DNA of 64,000 nt from an uncultured Fusobacterium sp. Lineage in GTDB: Bacteria; Fusobacteriota; Fusobacteriia; Fusobacteriales; Fusobacteriaceae. A model generated the notes under the pieces. The model saw only the letters and a list, made by a program, of their open reading frames with translations. It was not told the DNA's origin and made no database searches. Location: positions 62,001 through 126,000 of the forward strand of contig UQJY01000002.1 of the NCBI GenBank assembly GCA_900541465.1, in the 5' to 3' direction. Numbering within the stretch: the stretch's first letter is position 1; every line of letters starts with the position of its first letter. Position numbers and translations under genes: made by a program. This document shows positions 24,818 through 34,096 of this stretch, one piece after another.

Positions 24818-26881
24818 ATGAAAAAGCAGGTAGCTGTAATTACAAGGGCAAAAGAGATAAGAAATTCCATGAAAGACCAGATTGATATGATTTTCGGGGA
24901 ACTTGTTGAAACAAATATTTACAGTCTTGAAGATAAAACTATAGACAAATTAAAAAAATCTGATTTATATGTGGTTTCAAGCAGTGCTTATGAATATTTA
25001 GATGAAAAGTTTTTGAAAAATAAAAATCTGGTTATAGTTGATTATACTATAAGCAAAGAAAGAAAAAATTTTTTGAAAAATTTTCCGAAAGGAACAAAGG
25101 CAGTATTTTTTAATGTAAGCCAGAAAATGTGTATGGAAGCTATTGCTATGATGTATCATCTGGGAGTAAATAATATAGAATTTATTCCTGCTTATCCAAA
25201 TATGGAAAATTTTCCTAAAAATAATCTTATAATTACTCCTGCAGAAACAAAACTTCTTCCAAAAGAAGCCGAGGGAAGAGATATAATTGATATTGGCCAC
25301 AGAATTTTAGATGCTAATACAATAATTGAAGTAGCACTGAAACTTGAATTTGAACATATATTATATTATAAAAAAATTAAGGAATATCTGGATACGGTAG
25401 CAACCAACGATTACAGTTTAAATAAAATTTTAGAAAAGGCAACACAGTCTGAAAGCCAGCTTGGAATTTTAATGGGAATACTTGATATAGCAATAATAGG
25501 AGTGGATAAAGATAATTTTATCTGTTCGTGCAATGAGGGTGCAGAAAAAATTCTAAACAGAAAAAGTATAAATCTTATTGGAAACAGTGCCTGTGATATT
25601 CTTTCATGTGTTCCTTTTGGTGAAGTTCGTGAAACAAAACAAGAGATACGTTCAAGGCTTGTGACAGTAAATGGAGAATATGTAAACTTAAATATTACTC
25701 CCGTTATAAAAGCGGAAAATTATATGGGTGCATTTGCAGTTCTTCAAAGATTTAAGGAAGAGGAACAGAAACAGCACGAGCTTAGAAGACAGCTTCTTAA
25801 TAAAGGGCATAAAGCAAAATATACTTTTGATGATATTTTGGGAGAATCGGGGGCAATAAAAAAAATAAAAGAGATAGCTAAAAAAATGGCAAAAACAAAT
25901 TCTGCTGTTTTGATTACAGGGGAGAGCGGAACAGGAAAAGAACTTTTTGCCCATGCAGTTCATAACTATTCAGACAGAAAAGACTATCCTTTTGTAGCAG
26001 TAAACTGTGCAGCAATTCCTGAAAATCTTCTTGAGTCAGAACTTTTTGGATATGAAGAGGGGGCATTTACAGGAGCAAAAAAAGGGGGAAAAATAGGACT
26101 TTTTGAATTTGCCCACATGGGAACACTTTTTCTTGATGAGATTGAGGGAATGAGTCCGGCTCTTCAAATAAAACTTTTGAGGGTTATTCAAGAAAAAGAA
26201 ATTATGAAAATAGGGGGCGGCAAAGTCATAAATATTGATGTAAGAATAATTGCCGCCACAAATGAAGAACTTAGAAAACTTGTAAAAGAAAATAAATTCA
26301 GAAAAGATTTATATTACAGAATAAATACTCTGCCAATTATGATACCTCCTTTAAGGGAGAGGGAAGATGATGTTTATCTTCTTCTTGAAAAATTTAAAAC
26401 AGAAATAGGTGCTGATTTTAAATTTACTCCAAAGGCAAAAGAGGCTTTTAAAATGTATAATTGGGAGGGAAATATAAGAGAGCTTAAAAATTATGTAGAG
26501 TTTTTTAATTTTATGGGAGAGGAATATATAAATTTTGAAGATATGCCCCTTGCTGTAAAAGAATATTATGAGGAAAATAAAGAAAGAAAAGAAATTTATG
26601 AAAAAGAAGAAAGCAATATCTTAAAAGAAACAGCCGGGCATAGATACAAAGAATATGTTTTTTTATTAAAAAAAATAAAAGAAAATCAAAAAGCCGGGCT
26701 TAGCAGCGGAAGAAAAATTTTATGCAGTATCTGTGAAAAAAATAATATCAGTTTAACAGAACAGGAGATAAGAGGAATTTTAAAAAATCTTGAAAAAATA
26801 GATTTTATAAAAGTTTTCAAAGGAAGAAAAGGAAATATTATTTCTGAAAAAGGGGAAGAGTTTTTAAAAAATTTAAAATAG
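24818..26881 (+). CDS. Sigma-54-dependent transcriptional activator with PrpR-like and PAS sensing domains
   Basis: The protein has 687 residues. Residues 1-190 resemble the PrpR N-terminal sensory domain. A PAS-like domain spans about 212-310, with [15 protein letters not shown]. The AAA+ domain at about 337-565 has Walker A GESGTGKE (368-375), GAFTGA (415-420) for sigma-54 contact, and the Walker B FLDEIE. The C-terminus (about 600-687) looks like a winged helix, not the usual Fis-type helix-turn-helix. Two sigma-54 promoters lie within 4.5 kb on either side, upstream of sulfur and transport genes, so these are likely targets. The inducer is not known; Cys residues in the PAS domain may matter. 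Confidence 0.88.
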   Translation: MKKQVAVITRAKEIRNSMKDQIDMIFGELVETNIYSLEDKTIDKLKKSDLYVVSSSAYEYLDEKFLKNKNLVIVDYTISKERKNFLKNFPKGTKAVFFNVSQKMCMEAIAMMYHLGVNNIEFIPAYPNMENFPKNNLIITPAETKLLPKEAEGRDIIDIGHRILDANTIIEVALKLEFEHILYYKKIKEYLDTVATNDYSLNKILEKATQSESQLGILMGILDIAIIGVDKDNFICSCNEGAEKILNRKSINLIGNSACDILSCVPFGEVRETKQEIRSRLVTVNGEYVNLNITPVIKAENYMGAFAVLQRFKEEEQKQHELRRQLLNKGHKAKYTFDDILGESGAIKKIKEIAKKMAKTNSAVLITGESGTGKELFAHAVHNYSDRKDYPFVAVNCAAIPENLLESELFGYEEGAFTGAKKGGKIGLFEFAHMGTLFLDEIEGMSPALQIKLLRVIQEKEIMKIGGGKVINIDVRIIAATNEELRKLVKENKFRKDLYYRINTLPIMIPPLREREDDVYLLLEKFKTEIGADFKFTPKAKEAFKMYNWEGNIRELKNYVEFFNFMGEEYINFEDMPLAVKEYYEENKERKEIYEKEESNILKETAGHRYKEYVFLLKKIKENQKAGLSSGRKILCSICEKNNISLTEQEIRGILKNLEKIDFIKVFKGRKGNIISEKGEEFLKNLK

Positions 26882-26888
26882 AAAAAAG

Positions 26889-26950
26889 AAACTGCTGTAA
26901 ATTTTATGAAAAATTTATAAATCATAAAAATCAGCAGTTTTTTGTTTTTC
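26889..26950 (+). terminator. Terminator of the sigma-54 activator gene
   Basis: AAACTGCTG (26889-26897) pairs with CAGCAGTTT (26932-26940), with an inner ATGA/TCAT stem, and is followed by TTTGTTTTT. Confidence 0.8.
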
Positions 26951-26955
26951 ATATA

Positions 26956-27004
26956 TTGACAAATATAAATATATAGATATATAATAAGACATATTCATGA
27001 ATAT
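26956..27004 (+). promoter_or_regulatory. Promoter and palindromic operator of the arsenic-type operon
   Basis: TTGACA (26956-26961), 18 bp, TATAAT (26980-26985). Directly at the start-point region sits the perfect 14-bp palindrome ATATTCATGAATAT (26991-27004), which resembles ArsR/SmtB-family operators built on TTCA/TGAA half-sites. The ArsR gene of the same operon is the obvious ligand. Confidence 0.75.
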
Positions 27005-27032
27005 AGATTTATTTTTTAGAGAGGTGATTTTT

Positions 27033-28046
27033 TTGGAACTTGTTAAAAGTTTATGGGGTATTTTTGAAAAACAATTTTTAAAAATGAATTGGCTGGATAA
27101 AATAATAAATAATTTATTAAATAATTTTGGAATTGATACAAAAACAAAATTTGGAGGTAGCATACATTTTTTTGTATATGATATTATAAAAATTGTTATT
27201 CTTTTATCAATTTTAATTTTTTTCATTTCATATATACAAAGTTATTTTCCGCCTGAAAGAACTAAAAAAATACTTTTAAAATTTAATGGAATGACAGCAA
27301 ATATTCTAAGTGCATTGCTTGGAACAGTTACACCTTTCTGCAGTTGTTCTTCTATTCCAATTTTTATTGGTTTTACAAATGCTGGACTACCAATAGGAGT
27401 TACATTTTCTTTTTTGATTTCATCTCCGATGGTTGATTTAGGTTCATTTATTCTTCTTACAAGTGTATTCGGAATAAAAGTAGCAGCGGTTTATGTTTTA
27501 GTAGGATTAATTTTGGCAGTAGCCGGCGGAACTATTTTAGATAAACTTGGAATGGAAAAATATGTTGAAAAATTTGAAAAAAATATGACAGAGATAAAAA
27601 ATGAAATTCTGAAAATTTCTAAAAGAGAAAGAATGGTTTATTCTTTTGAGCAGGTAAAAGAAACTTTAAGAAAAGTTTTTATCTATATAGTAATAGGAGT
27701 TGCGATAGGAGCATTAATTCATAATTGGTTTCCTCAAGAAATTATTGAAAATATTTTAGGAAGAAAAAATAATTTTTCGGTTATTTTAGCAACTGTTATA
27801 GGAATTCCAATGTATGCTGATATTTTTGGAACTATTCCCGTGGCAGAGGCTCTTGTGCATAAAGGTGTTGGTCTTGGTACAGTTCTTTCTTTTATGATGG
27901 CTGTTACGGCTCTTAGTCTTCCGTCAATAATAATGTTGAAAAAAGTTGTAAAAGACAGACTTTTATATACATTTGTTGGGACAGTAAGTATAGGAATTAT
28001 TTTGATAGGATATGGATTTAATATATTTGGATATTTATTTATATAA
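27033..28046 (+). CDS. Permease of the ArsP/UPF0718 family
   Basis: The protein has about 337 residues from the TTG at 27033, chosen because GAGGTGAT lies just before it; an in-frame ATG at 26997 falls inside the operator and has no ribosome site. It has about eight membrane helices, with the family signature TPFCSCSSIPIFIGF near residue 95 and a related block near the C-terminus (MYADIFGTIPVAEAL). Relatives export trivalent organoarsenicals or act with thioredoxin-like partners in metalloid handling. It is the first gene of the unit with a thioredoxin-like protein, ArsC and ArsR, so arsenic or related metalloid efflux is the best guess. Confidence 0.82.
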   Translation: MELVKSLWGIFEKQFLKMNWLDKIINNLLNNFGIDTKTKFGGSIHFFVYDIIKIVILLSILIFFISYIQSYFPPERTKKILLKFNGMTANILSALLGTVTPFCSCSSIPIFIGFTNAGLPIGVTFSFLISSPMVDLGSFILLTSVFGIKVAAVYVLVGLILAVAGGTILDKLGMEKYVEKFEKNMTEIKNEILKISKRERMVYSFEQVKETLRKVFIYIVIGVAIGALIHNWFPQEIIENILGRKNNFSVILATVIGIPMYADIFGTIPVAEALVHKGVGLGTVLSFMMAVTALSLPSIIMLKKVVKDRLLYTFVGTVSIGIILIGYGFNIFGYLFI

Positions 28047-28058
28047 AAATATAAGGAG

Positions 28059-28400
28059 ATGAAAATGGGAATATTAAAAAATTTATTTAAAAAAAATTGT
28101 TCTTGTGAAAAAGAGCAAGAAAAAGAGTTTGTAAAAGGAGAGGGAAATCTTAATATAAAAATATTGGGAACAGGATGCAGAAATTGTGTAACTCTTACTG
28201 AGAATGTAAAAAAAGCATTGAATGAATTGAAAATAAATGCTAATGTAGAAAAAATAACTGATTTTCAAAAAATTTCATCTTATGGAATTATGTCTACACC
28301 AGGACTTGTTGTAAACGAGAAGATAGTTTCTTGTGGAAAAGTTTTAAAACAAGAGGATATACAAAAAATACTAAGAGAGTATACAGGAGAAGATTTATGA
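28059..28400 (+). CDS. Thioredoxin/glutaredoxin-like redox-active disulfide protein
   Basis: The protein has 113 residues. A short Cys-containing leader (NCSCEKEQEKE) precedes a small thioredoxin fold with the active site G-C-R-N-C near residue 45 and the cis-proline loop STPGLVVN. It matches the MTH895-type redox-disulfide family, often encoded beside ArsP-type permeases. It may deliver electrons to ArsC or the permease. The stop overlaps the arsC start (ATGA), so the two are translationally coupled. Confidence 0.83.
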   Translation: MKMGILKNLFKKNCSCEKEQEKEFVKGEGNLNIKILGTGCRNCVTLTENVKKALNELKINANVEKITDFQKISSYGIMSTPGLVVNEKIVSCGKVLKQEDIQKILREYTGEDL

Positions 28401-28792
28401 AAAAAATAGCATTTGTTTGTGTGCATAATTCCTGCAGAAGTCAAATAGCAGAGGCATTGGGAAAATATTACGGGAAAGATATTTTTGAAAGTTACAGTGC
28501 CGGAATAGAAACAAAACCAAAAATAAATCAAGATGCAGTAAGAATTATGAAACAAATTTATAATATAGATATGGAGAAAACTCAAAAATCAAAACTTTTG
28601 AAAGATATTCCTAAGCCGGATATTTTAATAACAATGGGGTGCAATGTGGATTGTCCTTATATTCCGTGTGAATACAGAGAAGATTGGGGGCTTGATGACC
28701 CAAGCGGAAAATCCGATGAAGAATTTATAAAAGTTATAGAAATTATAGACAAAAAAATAAAATGGCTTGCAGAAAATATAAATAGATTATAA
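28397..28792 (+). CDS. arsC: Arsenate reductase, low-molecular-weight phosphatase type
   Basis: The protein has 131 residues from the ATG at 28397, which overlaps the previous stop; an upstream in-frame extension is ignored. The phosphate-binding loop C-V-H-N-S-C-R-S (Cys8) is present, as are the redox cysteines in TMGCNVDCPYIPC and the general acid in DWGLDDPSGK. It reduces arsenate to arsenite using thioredoxin-type donors, one of which is encoded directly upstream. Confidence 0.93.
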   Translation: MKKIAFVCVHNSCRSQIAEALGKYYGKDIFESYSAGIETKPKINQDAVRIMKQIYNIDMEKTQKSKLLKDIPKPDILITMGCNVDCPYIPCEYREDWGLDDPSGKSDEEFIKVIEIIDKKIKWLAENINRL

Positions 28793-28794
28793 AT

Positions 28795-28823
28795 TTGACT
28801 ATTATTTTTTATCAGTATATAAT
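28795..28823 (+). promoter_or_regulatory. Internal promoter for arsR
   Basis: TTGACT (28795-28800), 17 bp, TATAAT (28818-28823), 35 bp before the arsR start. It would allow arsR to be made separately from the operon. Confidence 0.7.
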
Positions 28824-28857
28824 TTTGTTATACATTTATTATATAAGGTGGAAAAAT

Positions 28858-29133
28858 ATGAATGAAAAATTAGAAGAAATTACAAAAATTTTTAAAGCTT
28901 TGGGAGAATTAAATAGATTAGCTATATTAGAAATGTTAAAAAAAGATGAGATGTGTGCATGTAAAATTTTAGAAGAATTTAAAATAAGTCAATCAACTTT
29001 ATCTCATCATATGAAAATACTTTGTGATAGTAAAATTATAAAATGCAGAAAAGATGGGAAATGGACTTATTATTCTTTGAACAAAGAGAAAATTATGCAG
29101 GTAAAAAGTTTTTTTGATAAATTATTAAAATAA
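28858..29133 (+). CDS. arsR: ArsR/SmtB-family metalloid-sensing repressor
   Basis: The protein has 91 residues from the ATG at 28858, which follows AAGGTGG; an upstream in-frame extension is hydrophobic and unlikely. The winged helix-turn-helix is clear (ISQSTLSHHMKILCDSKII, then a wing KDGKWTYYSLN). The Cys pair in DEMCACKIL sits in the helix that binds arsenite or antimonite in ArsR. It probably represses its own operon through the palindrome at 26991-27004. Confidence 0.9.
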   Translation: MNEKLEEITKIFKALGELNRLAILEMLKKDEMCACKILEEFKISQSTLSHHMKILCDSKIIKCRKDGKWTYYSLNKEKIMQVKSFFDKLLK

Positions 29134-29170
29134 AAAAATGAATGGTATAAACAAAAGTTTAATGGTTTAT

Positions 29171-29210
29171 ATGGCAGAATAGGTTAAAATTATTCTGCCA
29201 TTTTTTTTAT
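29171..29210 (+). terminator. Terminator of the arsenic-type operon
   Basis: ATGGCAGAATA pairs with TATTCTGCCAT (29171-29181 with 29191-29201), followed by TTTTTTT. Confidence 0.9.
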
Positions 29211-29216
29211 TTTGAT

Positions 29217-29295
29217 TGTTTCATAATAAAAAAATACAAAAAAAAGTGTATGAAAACAAAAATAAAATAATTTTTTTAATGGCATAAAAATTGCT
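29217..29295 (+). promoter_or_regulatory. Sigma-54 promoter with possible activator site
   Basis: TGGCATAAAAATTGCT (29280-29295) fits the -24/-12 consensus, with GG at 29281-29282 and GC at 29293-29294. Upstream lies an inverted repeat TGTTTCATA (29217-29225) and TATGAAAACA (29249-29258) that could bind the activator, although it is closer to the promoter than most enhancers. It drives the glutaredoxin-like and symporter genes. Confidence 0.82.
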
Positions 29296-29340
29296 TTATA
29301 TAATGGTGTAGAAAATAAAAAGTCTAGGAGGAAAATATTT

Positions 29341-29601
29341 ATGAAATTAACAGTTATCGGAAGTCATCTTTGTGAAGACACAAGAAATTCATTGGAAGTT
29401 TTAAAAGGAAAAAATGTAGAAGTAATTTTTGAAAATTTATCTGAAAGTTTAGAGTCATTAAAAAAATATCTTTCAGTTCGTGAAACAAGTGAAATGTATG
29501 CAGGTGTAAGAGCTGCAGGAGGAATTGGAATTCCATGTTTTGTTTTTGAGGACGGAACAAAAACTTTAGACCTTACAGTTGTTTTATCAAAATTAGATTA
29601 A
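29341..29601 (+). CDS. Small glutaredoxin-like protein
   Basis: The protein has 86 residues. It starts with a beta strand and GSHLCEDT, a monothiol-like version of the CxxC active site with Thr in place of the second Cys. GIPCFVFEDG near residue 63 forms the cis-proline loop with an extra Cys. Similar short proteins occur in clostridia beside transporters, with unknown function. It is preceded by AGGAGG and a sigma-54 promoter and lies 35 bp before a symporter gene, so it may serve uptake or redox handling of that transporter's substrate. Confidence 0.65.
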   Translation: MKLTVIGSHLCEDTRNSLEVLKGKNVEVIFENLSESLESLKKYLSVRETSEMYAGVRAAGGIGIPCFVFEDGTKTLDLTVVLSKLD

Positions 29602-29635
29602 TAAAAAATAAATTGTTTTTAGGAGGAGTAAAAAA

Positions 29636-30874
29636 ATGGGAGAAAATAAAAAACAAAGTATCTGGGAAGCATATAAATTTTCAATTATACTTCTTGGAGC
29701 AATATTTATAGGAAGTATCGTTGGTATTCAAATGGGAGAAAAGGCAACAGTGTTTAAGCCTTTTGGAGATTTATTTATAAACGGAATGTTTATGGTTGTT
29801 GTTCCTCTTGTTTTTGTAACAATAAGCAGTTCAATAGCAGGAATGAACGATATGAAAAGACTTGGAAAAATTTTAAAAACAATGCTTATCACTTTCATAG
29901 GAACAGGAATGGTTGCAGCTGTTTATGTATTTATAACAGTAAAAATATTCCCGCCAGCAGAGGGAGTTTCTCTTGCTATGCCTGCAGCAGAAGCATTAAA
30001 ACCATTTCAGACAGGAGATCAGATAGTTGCAGCTATAACTGTTACAGATTTTCCTGAACTTATTTCAAGAAAAAATATGCTGCCGTTAATTATATTCTCA
30101 ATTGTATTTGGTATCTGTACAAATATGATAGGTGAAAAAGGAAAAGTTATTGCAAAAGGTCTTGATGCTTTATCAGAAGTTTTCTTAAAAATAGTAGGAC
30201 TTTTAATGTACTATGCCCCAATCGGATTAGGTGCATACTTTGCAGCTCTTATTGGTGAACACGGAAAAGAACTTTTAGGTTCTTATGCAAGAGCAATGGC
30301 AGTTTACTATCCATTATGTTTAGTTTATATGTTTACAGCATTCCCTCTTTATGCTTGGATTTCTGGAGGAATGGAAGGTGTAAGAAGATTAAAATATGTA
30401 GTTTCTCCGGCTGTAACAGCAGTTGCGACTCAAAGCTCTATTGCAACACTTCCTGTAAACTTAGAAGCTTGTGAAAAAATTGGTGTGCCTAAAGATATAA
30501 GAGAAATTATTCTTCCAATCGGGGCAACAGCTCATATGGACGGAACAGTTTTAAGTTCAATCTTAAAAATTTCATTCCTTTTTGGAATTTTCCAAGTTCC
30601 GTTTGAAGGTATAGGAACTTATGCAAGTGCTTTACTTCTTTCAATAGCAGGAGGAGTTGTAATGTCAGGAGTTCCAGGAGGAGGACTTATCGGAGAAATG
30701 TTCATTGTTACAATGTATGGATTCCCTGCAGAAGCATTCCCGATTATTGCAACAATAGGATATCTTGTTGACCCGTTTGCTACAATGATAAATGCAAGCG
30801 GTGACACAATAGCTTCAATGCTTGTAACAAGAGTTGTTGAAGGAAAAGACTGGTTAAAAAAACAGCTTTCTTAA
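29636..30874 (+). CDS. Dicarboxylate/amino acid:cation symporter (DAACS family)
   Basis: The protein has 412 residues. Family signatures are the serine-rich hairpin (TQSSIATLPVNLEAC near residue 268), PIGATAHMDGT near residue 297, and the second hairpin SGVPGGGLIGEM near residue 345. Family members import glutamate, aspartate, C4-dicarboxylates, serine or cystine with sodium or protons. The substrate cannot be fixed. The shared sigma-54 control with the upstream glutaredoxin-like gene, and the nearby sulfur-amino-acid operon of the same promoter class, suggest an amino acid, possibly a sulfur one. Closed by a strong terminator. Confidence 0.88.
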   Translation: MGENKKQSIWEAYKFSIILLGAIFIGSIVGIQMGEKATVFKPFGDLFINGMFMVVVPLVFVTISSSIAGMNDMKRLGKILKTMLITFIGTGMVAAVYVFITVKIFPPAEGVSLAMPAAEALKPFQTGDQIVAAITVTDFPELISRKNMLPLIIFSIVFGICTNMIGEKGKVIAKGLDALSEVFLKIVGLLMYYAPIGLGAYFAALIGEHGKELLGSYARAMAVYYPLCLVYMFTAFPLYAWISGGMEGVRRLKYVVSPAVTAVATQSSIATLPVNLEACEKIGVPKDIREIILPIGATAHMDGTVLSSILKISFLFGIFQVPFEGIGTYASALLLSIAGGVVMSGVPGGGLIGEMFIVTMYGFPAEAFPIIATIGYLVDPFATMINASGDTIASMLVTRVVEGKDWLKKQLS

Positions 30875-30910
30875 ACCAAATTTAAAATAAAAATCAAAAT
30901 CTCAAAAAAG

Positions 30911-30942
30911 TCAGGCAGAAAACAGATGCCTGATTTTTTTTG
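30911..30942 (+). terminator. Terminator, DAACS symporter
   Basis: TCAGGCA pairs with TGCCTGA (30911-30917 with 30927-30933), followed by a run of eight T. Confidence 0.9.
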
Positions 30943-31039
30943 TAAAATAATTTAAAATTACTTTGATTTTATTGAGCAGAAAAAGATATTATGATATAAT
31001 AAAAAAGAATGTAAAAAATTTTTTTAGGAAGAGAACGCT

Positions 31040-31888
31040 GTGGATATAAGAGTACTTGAAAAAAATAAAAAAACAGGTTACATATTTTATGTGTCATACA
31101 GAGGAAGCGGATTTGATGCTTTTGATGAGATGGCAGGCAAAACAACTGTAAAAGGATATTTTAAAGAAATAATGAATTCACTTGGGTTTACATGGGCAAA
31201 GGGAATTCAGCAGGGAGGAAGAACAGATGCTAAAGTTAGTGGAAATAATTGTCTTTATGTCAGCAGTAATTTCACTGGAAATGTTCAAAAGATAATTTGT
31301 GATTTCAATGAAAAATCTGAGGGGAAAATGAAAATAACAGGATTTGATAAAACTTTTCCAAATTTAATTTTTCCAGATTATGTGGAGAAAAGAAAATATA
31401 TTTACAGATACCCTCAGAAAAAAATTTCTAAATCTTTTGAAGAGATTAAAAAGTCTTGTGAAGAACTTACAGGAACTTATGATGTCTCAAGATTTACAGA
31501 CACAAAGGGAGAAAAACTTAAAGAGCATATAAGAACAGTTGAAGTAAGTTTTGAAAACGGGGAGCTTATTTTTACAGGAAACTCTTTTATGCCGAAACAG
31601 GTAAGAATTATGAGCGGATATATACTTACAGGTGAAATGACAGCTCTTCCGGGAAAATATCTTACTCTTGAAAAAATATTTTTAAATGATGAAATTTTAA
31701 AAAATATTTTTATTGAAGAAAAAAATTTAAAAATTGAAAATGTGGAAAGAATAAAAAGAACAAAAGATGGTTCTTTTTATATTTTTTATGTGTCTGAAGA
31801 TAAAAAAGGGGAAGTTATAGGAAAAAACGGCAAGAATATAAAAAGACTGAGAAAAGAACTTGGAACTGTTATTGTGAGGGAAATATGA
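31040..31888 (+). CDS. TruA-like pseudouridine synthase with C-terminal KH-type RNA-binding domain
   Basis: The protein has 282 residues and starts at GTG after AGGAAGAG. Residues 10-215 match TruA: YVSYRGSGFDAFDE, GGRTDAKVSG with catalytic Asp63, KRKYIYRYP, and FMPKQVRIMSGYIL. Residues about 235-282 form a short KH-like domain with the GxxG loop GKNGKN near 261. TruA modifies positions 38-40 of tRNA anticodon arms; this divergent form may have another target. The stop overlaps the start of the HD gene (ATGA). No other truA is in the window. Confidence 0.72.
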   Translation: MDIRVLEKNKKTGYIFYVSYRGSGFDAFDEMAGKTTVKGYFKEIMNSLGFTWAKGIQQGGRTDAKVSGNNCLYVSSNFTGNVQKIICDFNEKSEGKMKITGFDKTFPNLIFPDYVEKRKYIYRYPQKKISKSFEEIKKSCEELTGTYDVSRFTDTKGEKLKEHIRTVEVSFENGELIFTGNSFMPKQVRIMSGYILTGEMTALPGKYLTLEKIFLNDEILKNIFIEEKNLKIENVERIKRTKDGSFYIFYVSEDKKGEVIGKNGKNIKRLRKELGTVIVREI

Positions 31889-32307
31889 TTACTGCCAGAA
31901 TAAAACAGGGGCTTCTTTTTCTTTTTGGAAAATATCATAAAGAGAATGATATTTTGGTGAAAAAAGTTTTATCTTGTGACGAATTTAATATTTTTGATAA
32001 AATGAGTGAGTATGATAAAATTCACTCTTTTAATTTATACAAACTTGTAAAAGAAGATGAGATTTTAAAAGATGATAAGAATTATTTAAAACTTGCACTT
32101 CTTCACGACTGCGGAAAAGAAGATTATTCTCTTTTTAAAAGAGTAAAAAAAGTTATTATTGGTGATAAGCAGATAGAAAAGCACCCTTATAAATCTTTTG
32201 AAAAATTAAAAAAAATAAATTTAGAGGTTGCAGAACTTGCACTAAATCACCACACTGAAACAGAAAATATAAAAATGAAAAAGTTTCAAATTTTAGATGA
32301 TAAATAG
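31885..32307 (+). CDS. Small HD-domain phosphohydrolase-like protein
   Basis: The protein has 140 residues. The metal-binding pattern is H (in KIHSFNLYKL, near residue 48), HD (LALLHDCGKED, near 74) and a later HH (LALNHHTE). It is coupled by a four-base overlap to the TruA-KH gene and lies nine bases before the radical SAM gene. HD proteins this small act on nucleotides or phosphorylated metabolites; the target is not known. Confidence 0.72.
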   Translation: MITARIKQGLLFLFGKYHKENDILVKKVLSCDEFNIFDKMSEYDKIHSFNLYKLVKEDEILKDDKNYLKLALLHDCGKEDYSLFKRVKKVIIGDKQIEKHPYKSFEKLKKINLEVAELALNHHTETENIKMKKFQILDDK

Positions 32308-32315
32308 GAGAAATA

Positions 32316-34082
32316 ATGAAAGTAAATATTGATAAATATCTGCTGGCTGTTGAAAAGCCGGCACAATACTTAGGAAATGAGATAAACAGCTATCATAAAA
32401 CAGATTACAAAGCAAGTATGTGTCTGTTTTTCCCTGATGTATATGAAGTTGGAATGTCAAATCTTGGAATAAGAATTTTGTATTCTCTTATGAACCAAGT
32501 TGAAGGATTTTCTCTTGAAAGAGGATTTATTCCTTTTGATGATATGGAAGAAATAATGAGAAGAGACAATATTCCAATGTTTTCTCTTGAAAGCAAAAAA
32601 GAATTAAAAGATTTTGATATAGTGGGATTTTCTCTTTCTTATGAAATGTGTTATCCAAATATGCTAAATGCTTTAGAGCTTGCAGGAATTCCAATAAGAA
32701 GAGAGGATAGAGACGAAACTCACCCTCTTATTATGGCAGGTGGAACTTGTGTAATGAATCCTGCTCCTCTTAAAAAGTTTGTGGACTTTTTAGTTGTGGG
32801 AGACGGGGAAGAAACAATGACAGAGCTTGCAAGAATTTTTGTTGAGATTGAGGGAAAATCAAAAGAGGAAAGATTAAGAGCAATTGAGCATCTTGAGGGT
32901 GTATATATTCCAGCTTTCCATGACGGGAAAAAGAAAATAAGAAGAGCAATTTTAAAAGATATAAATAATTCAAAAATGTATGAAAATCAGCTTGTTCCAT
33001 ATATAGCAATAGTACATGACAGAGCTTCTGTGGAAATTCAAAGAGGCTGCACAAGAGGGTGCAGGTTCTGTCAGGCGGGAATGGTTTACAGACCTGTGAG
33101 GGAAAGAAGTCTTGAAAATAATATAAAACTTATAGACTCTATGCTTTCAAGCACAGGGTATTCTGAAATTTCTCTTTCATCTTTAAGCAGCAGCGACTAT
33201 ACAAATATTGATACTCTTTTAAAAACATTACAGGAAAAATATAAAGATGATAATATTGGAATTTCTCTTCCGTCACTTAGAATGAATCCGCATTCTGTAA
33301 GAGTTGCCGAGCAGATAAGCGGAGGAAAAAGAACAGGATTTACTTTTGCTCCAGAAGCCGGTTCTCAAAGAATGAGAGATGTAATAAATAAAGGTGTAGA
33401 AGAACATGAGATTTTAGAGACAGCTGTTGAAGCAGTAAAAGCAGGCTGGGTAAGTCTTAAATTTTATTTTATGATTGGACTTCCCTTTGAAACTATGGAA
33501 GATGTAAAAGGAATTTATGACCTTGCTAAAAAAGTAATCGGACTTTGCAGACCAATAAATAAAAGAATAAATATTACAGTAAGTGTTTCAAACTTTATTC
33601 CAAAACCTCACACTCCTTATGAATGGTGCAAGCAGATGAGCATGGAAGAAATGGAAGAAAAACATGCTTATTTAAAAGAGCTTTTTGCAGGGCTTAAAGG
33701 TGTGGCTCTTAAAATTCACCCTCCTAAAAAATCTTATCTTGAAGGATTTATTTCAAGAGGAGATGAAAGAACAGGAGACCTTATTGAGCTTGCATTTAAA
33801 AAAGGAGTTAAATTAGACGATTACAGAGATAACTTTAATCTTTGGATGGAAGCAATGGCAGAACTTGGAATAACTCCAGAAGAATATCTTGGAGAAAGAG
33901 ATATTGATGCAGAACTTCCATGGGATATTATTGATGTTGGAGTTTCAAAAGAGTTTTTCAAAAGAGAACTTAAAAAATCAGAAGAAGCTGCTCTTTCTCA
34001 TGACTGCAGAAAAGGCTGTCTTGGATGCGGAATGAGAAGAATAGTTCCAGAGTGTGGAAATTTGACAACAACTAAAGAATAA
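32316..34082 (+). CDS. B12-binding radical SAM protein (TIGR03960-type)
   Basis: The protein has 588 residues. The N-terminal part resembles a cobalamin-binding domain ([17 protein letters not shown]… and a GAGG-like [12 protein letters not shown]). The radical SAM cluster motif is [13 protein letters not shown] near residue 242, and a C-terminal Cys set occurs in [13 protein letters not shown]. The family often accompanies RNase E/G or a DUF2344 protein and is proposed to modify RNA or ribosomes; here it sits with a TruA-KH protein and Ung. Its reaction is unknown. Confidence 0.85.
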   Translation: MKVNIDKYLLAVEKPAQYLGNEINSYHKTDYKASMCLFFPDVYEVGMSNLGIRILYSLMNQVEGFSLERGFIPFDDMEEIMRRDNIPMFSLESKKELKDFDIVGFSLSYEMCYPNMLNALELAGIPIRREDRDETHPLIMAGGTCVMNPAPLKKFVDFLVVGDGEETMTELARIFVEIEGKSKEERLRAIEHLEGVYIPAFHDGKKKIRRAILKDINNSKMYENQLVPYIAIVHDRASVEIQRGCTRGCRFCQAGMVYRPVRERSLENNIKLIDSMLSSTGYSEISLSSLSSSDYTNIDTLLKTLQEKYKDDNIGISLPSLRMNPHSVRVAEQISGGKRTGFTFAPEAGSQRMRDVINKGVEEHEILETAVEAVKAGWVSLKFYFMIGLPFETMEDVKGIYDLAKKVIGLCRPINKRINITVSVSNFIPKPHTPYEWCKQMSMEEMEEKHAYLKELFAGLKGVALKIHPPKKSYLEGFISRGDERTGDLIELAFKKGVKLDDYRDNFNLWMEAMAELGITPEEYLGERDIDAELPWDIIDVGVSKEFFKRELKKSEEAALSHDCRKGCLGCGMRRIVPECGNLTTTKE

Positions 34083-34096
34083 TTGGAGGAATTTTT

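Noticed and set aside
26997-27032. ATG at 26997 as the permease start
   Set aside because: It lies within the operator palindrome and has no ribosome site, whereas GAGGTGAT precedes the TTG at 27033.
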